Part shown: one piece after another, positions 63,044 to 64,000 of the stretch
How the letters are laid out: each line of letters begins with the position of its first letter
Numbering within the stretch: position 1 is the stretch's first letter
From: Citrobacter sp. Awk 4
GTDB taxonomy: Bacteria > Pseudomonadota > Gammaproteobacteria > Enterobacterales > Enterobacteriaceae
DNA: 64,000 nt
Reading direction: 5' to 3'
NCBI RefSeq assembly: GCF_028069725.1
Contig: NZ_JANEWG010000020.1
Location: 1-64,000, forward strand
Program-made: the position numbers and the translations under genes
Notes under the pieces: generated by a model
The model's database searches: none
Seen by the model: only the letters and a program-made list of their open reading frames with translations
Told to the model about the DNA's origin: nothing

Positions 63044-63799
63044 ATGGTGGAAGATTCACAAGAAACGACGCACTTTGGCTTTCAGACCGTCGCTAAAGAG
63101 CAGAAAGCTGAGATGGTGGCCCACGTTTTTCATTCTGTGGCGTCAAAATACGACGTCATGAATGACTTAATGTCATTTGGCATTCATCGTTTGTGGAAGC
63201 GCTTCACCATTGATTGTAGCGGTGTTCGACGTGGGCAGACCGTTCTGGATCTGGCGGGCGGTACGGGCGACCTGACCGCTAAGTTTTCACGTATGGTGGG
63301 TGAGACAGGTAACGTCATCCTGGCGGATATTAACGACTCAATGCTCAAGATGGGACGTGAGAAGCTGCGTAATATCGGCGTCATTGGCAACGTTGAGTAC
63401 GTTCAGGCGAATGCGGAAGCATTGCCTTTCCCGGACAATACCTTTGATTGCATTACTATTTCGTTCGGGCTACGTAATGTAACCGATAAAGATAAAGCAT
63501 TGCGTTCGATGTATCGCGTTTTGAAACCGGGCGGCCGTTTGTTGGTGCTGGAGTTCTCCAAACCCATCATTGAACCGTTGAGCAAAGCCTATGATGCGTA
63601 TTCATTCCATATCCTGCCGCGAATTGGTTCGATGGTCGCGAGTGATGCGGAAAGTTACCGTTATCTTGCTGAGTCCATTCGTATGCATCCTGATCAGGAC
63701 ACCTTAAAAGTGATGATGCAGGACGCCGGATTTGAAAGCGTCGACTATTACAACCTGACGGCTGGTGTTGTTGCCCTGCATCGTGGTTACAAGTTCTGA
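63044..63799 (+). CDS. ubiE: Ubiquinone/menaquinone C-methyltransferase
   Basis: SAM-dependent C-methyltransferase acting in both ubiquinone and menaquinone synthesis. The SAM motif I is [12 protein letters not shown] (about residues 68-79), and post-[10 protein letters not shown] and motif [16 protein letters not shown] follow. The length is 251 residues. The gene is followed 13 bases later by ubiJ, in the ubiE-ubiJ-ubiB operon order. Confidence 0.97.
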   Translation: MVEDSQETTHFGFQTVAKEQKAEMVAHVFHSVASKYDVMNDLMSFGIHRLWKRFTIDCSGVRRGQTVLDLAGGTGDLTAKFSRMVGETGNVILADINDSMLKMGREKLRNIGVIGNVEYVQANAEALPFPDNTFDCITISFGLRNVTDKDKALRSMYRVLKPGGRLLVLEFSKPIIEPLSKAYDAYSFHILPRIGSMVASDAESYRYLAESIRMHPDQDTLKVMMQDAGFESVDYYNLTAGVVALHRGYKF

Positions 63800-63812
63800 C
63801 AGGAGATCGGGG

Positions 63813-64000
63813 ATGCCTTTTAAACCCTTAGTGACCGCAGGAATCGAAAGTTTGCTCAACACCTTTCTGTACCGTTCGTCTGCACTAAAGCCAGCGCGGA
63901 TGCGCTTGCAAGGCAAAGTACTGCGTGTAGAGCTGAAAGGATTTTCGACGCCATTAGTATTGGTGTTCAGTGAACGCCAGGTCGATGTACTGGGGGCATG
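63813..64000 (+). CDS. ubiJ: UbiJ, ubiquinone synthesis accessory factor (5' part)
   Basis: The first 62 codons of a gene running off the window. It starts at an ATG after AGGAGATCGGGG, and the translation begins MPFKPLVTAGIESLLN. It matches YigP/UbiJ, whose N-terminal SCP2 domain binds lipid intermediates in the soluble Ubi complex. The rest lies outside the window, so completeness cannot be judged. Confidence 0.93.
   Translation, partial: MPFKPLVTAGIESLLNTFLYRSSALKPARMRLQGKVLRVELKGFSTPLVLVFSERQVDVLGA

Overview
The window is core chromosome of an enteric gammaproteobacterium in the Escherichia/Salmonella/Citrobacter group. Nearly every protein matches its E. coli K-12 counterpart in length and motifs, and gene order follows the K-12 ilv-rep-rho-wec-hem-cya-uvrD-metE-ubiE arc. 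Three things argue against K-12 itself: ilvG is intact, a second parvulin gene sits between ppiC and rep, and there are no genes between the proM tRNA and glmZ. Citrobacter or a close relative fits best, but the species is an inference. I see no prophage, insertion sequence, integron, CRISPR array or toxin-antitoxin module.

Layout: (1) 64-9291, branched-chain amino acid synthesis: ilvL attenuator, ilvGMEDA, and divergent ilvY/ilvC. (2) 9421-12171, two tandem parvulin genes and the Rep helicase. (3) 12210-17062, gppA-rhlB diverging from trxA, then rho with a decayed rhoL leader. (4) 17302-30086, the complete enterobacterial common antigen (ECA) cluster wecA-wzzE-wecBC-rffGH-wecDE-wzxE-wecF-wzyE-wecG. 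(5) 30362-32286, the yifK transporter gene and four tRNA genes (Arg, His, Leu, Pro). (6) 32404-32822, the sRNA gene glmZ with a sigma-54-type promoter and three GlrR-like sites. (7) 32882-37022, hemCDXY on the minus strand, diverging from cyaA; then cyaY, lptM, dapF-yigA-xerC-yigB and SOS-type uvrD. (8) 46307-47528, corA with a leader ORF. (9) 47613-56235, rarD, yigI, pldA, recQ, rhtC, rhtB, pldB, yigL, yigM. (10) 56123-59455, divergent metR/metE. (11) 59530-64000, dlhH, udp, rmuC, ubiE and the first 188 bases of ubiJ.

Functional groups: the ilv genes form a complete isoleucine/valine route with leader-peptide attenuation and LysR-type activation of ilvC. The wec block makes, flips and polymerises the ECA trisaccharide. 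The hem block covers porphobilinogen to uroporphyrinogen III. Three DNA helicases (Rep, UvrD, RecQ) and XerC serve replication, repair and chromosome segregation. REP/BIME-like palindromes follow about nine genes.

The most interesting signals are mostly regulatory: the glmZ upstream region, the rhoL remnant that has lost its start codon, a corL-like leader ORF whose stop codon is part of a hairpin, a 15-copy hexamer tract in hemX, the parvulin duplication, and a 113-bp antisense overlap of yigM and metR. I found no clearly new multi-gene system.
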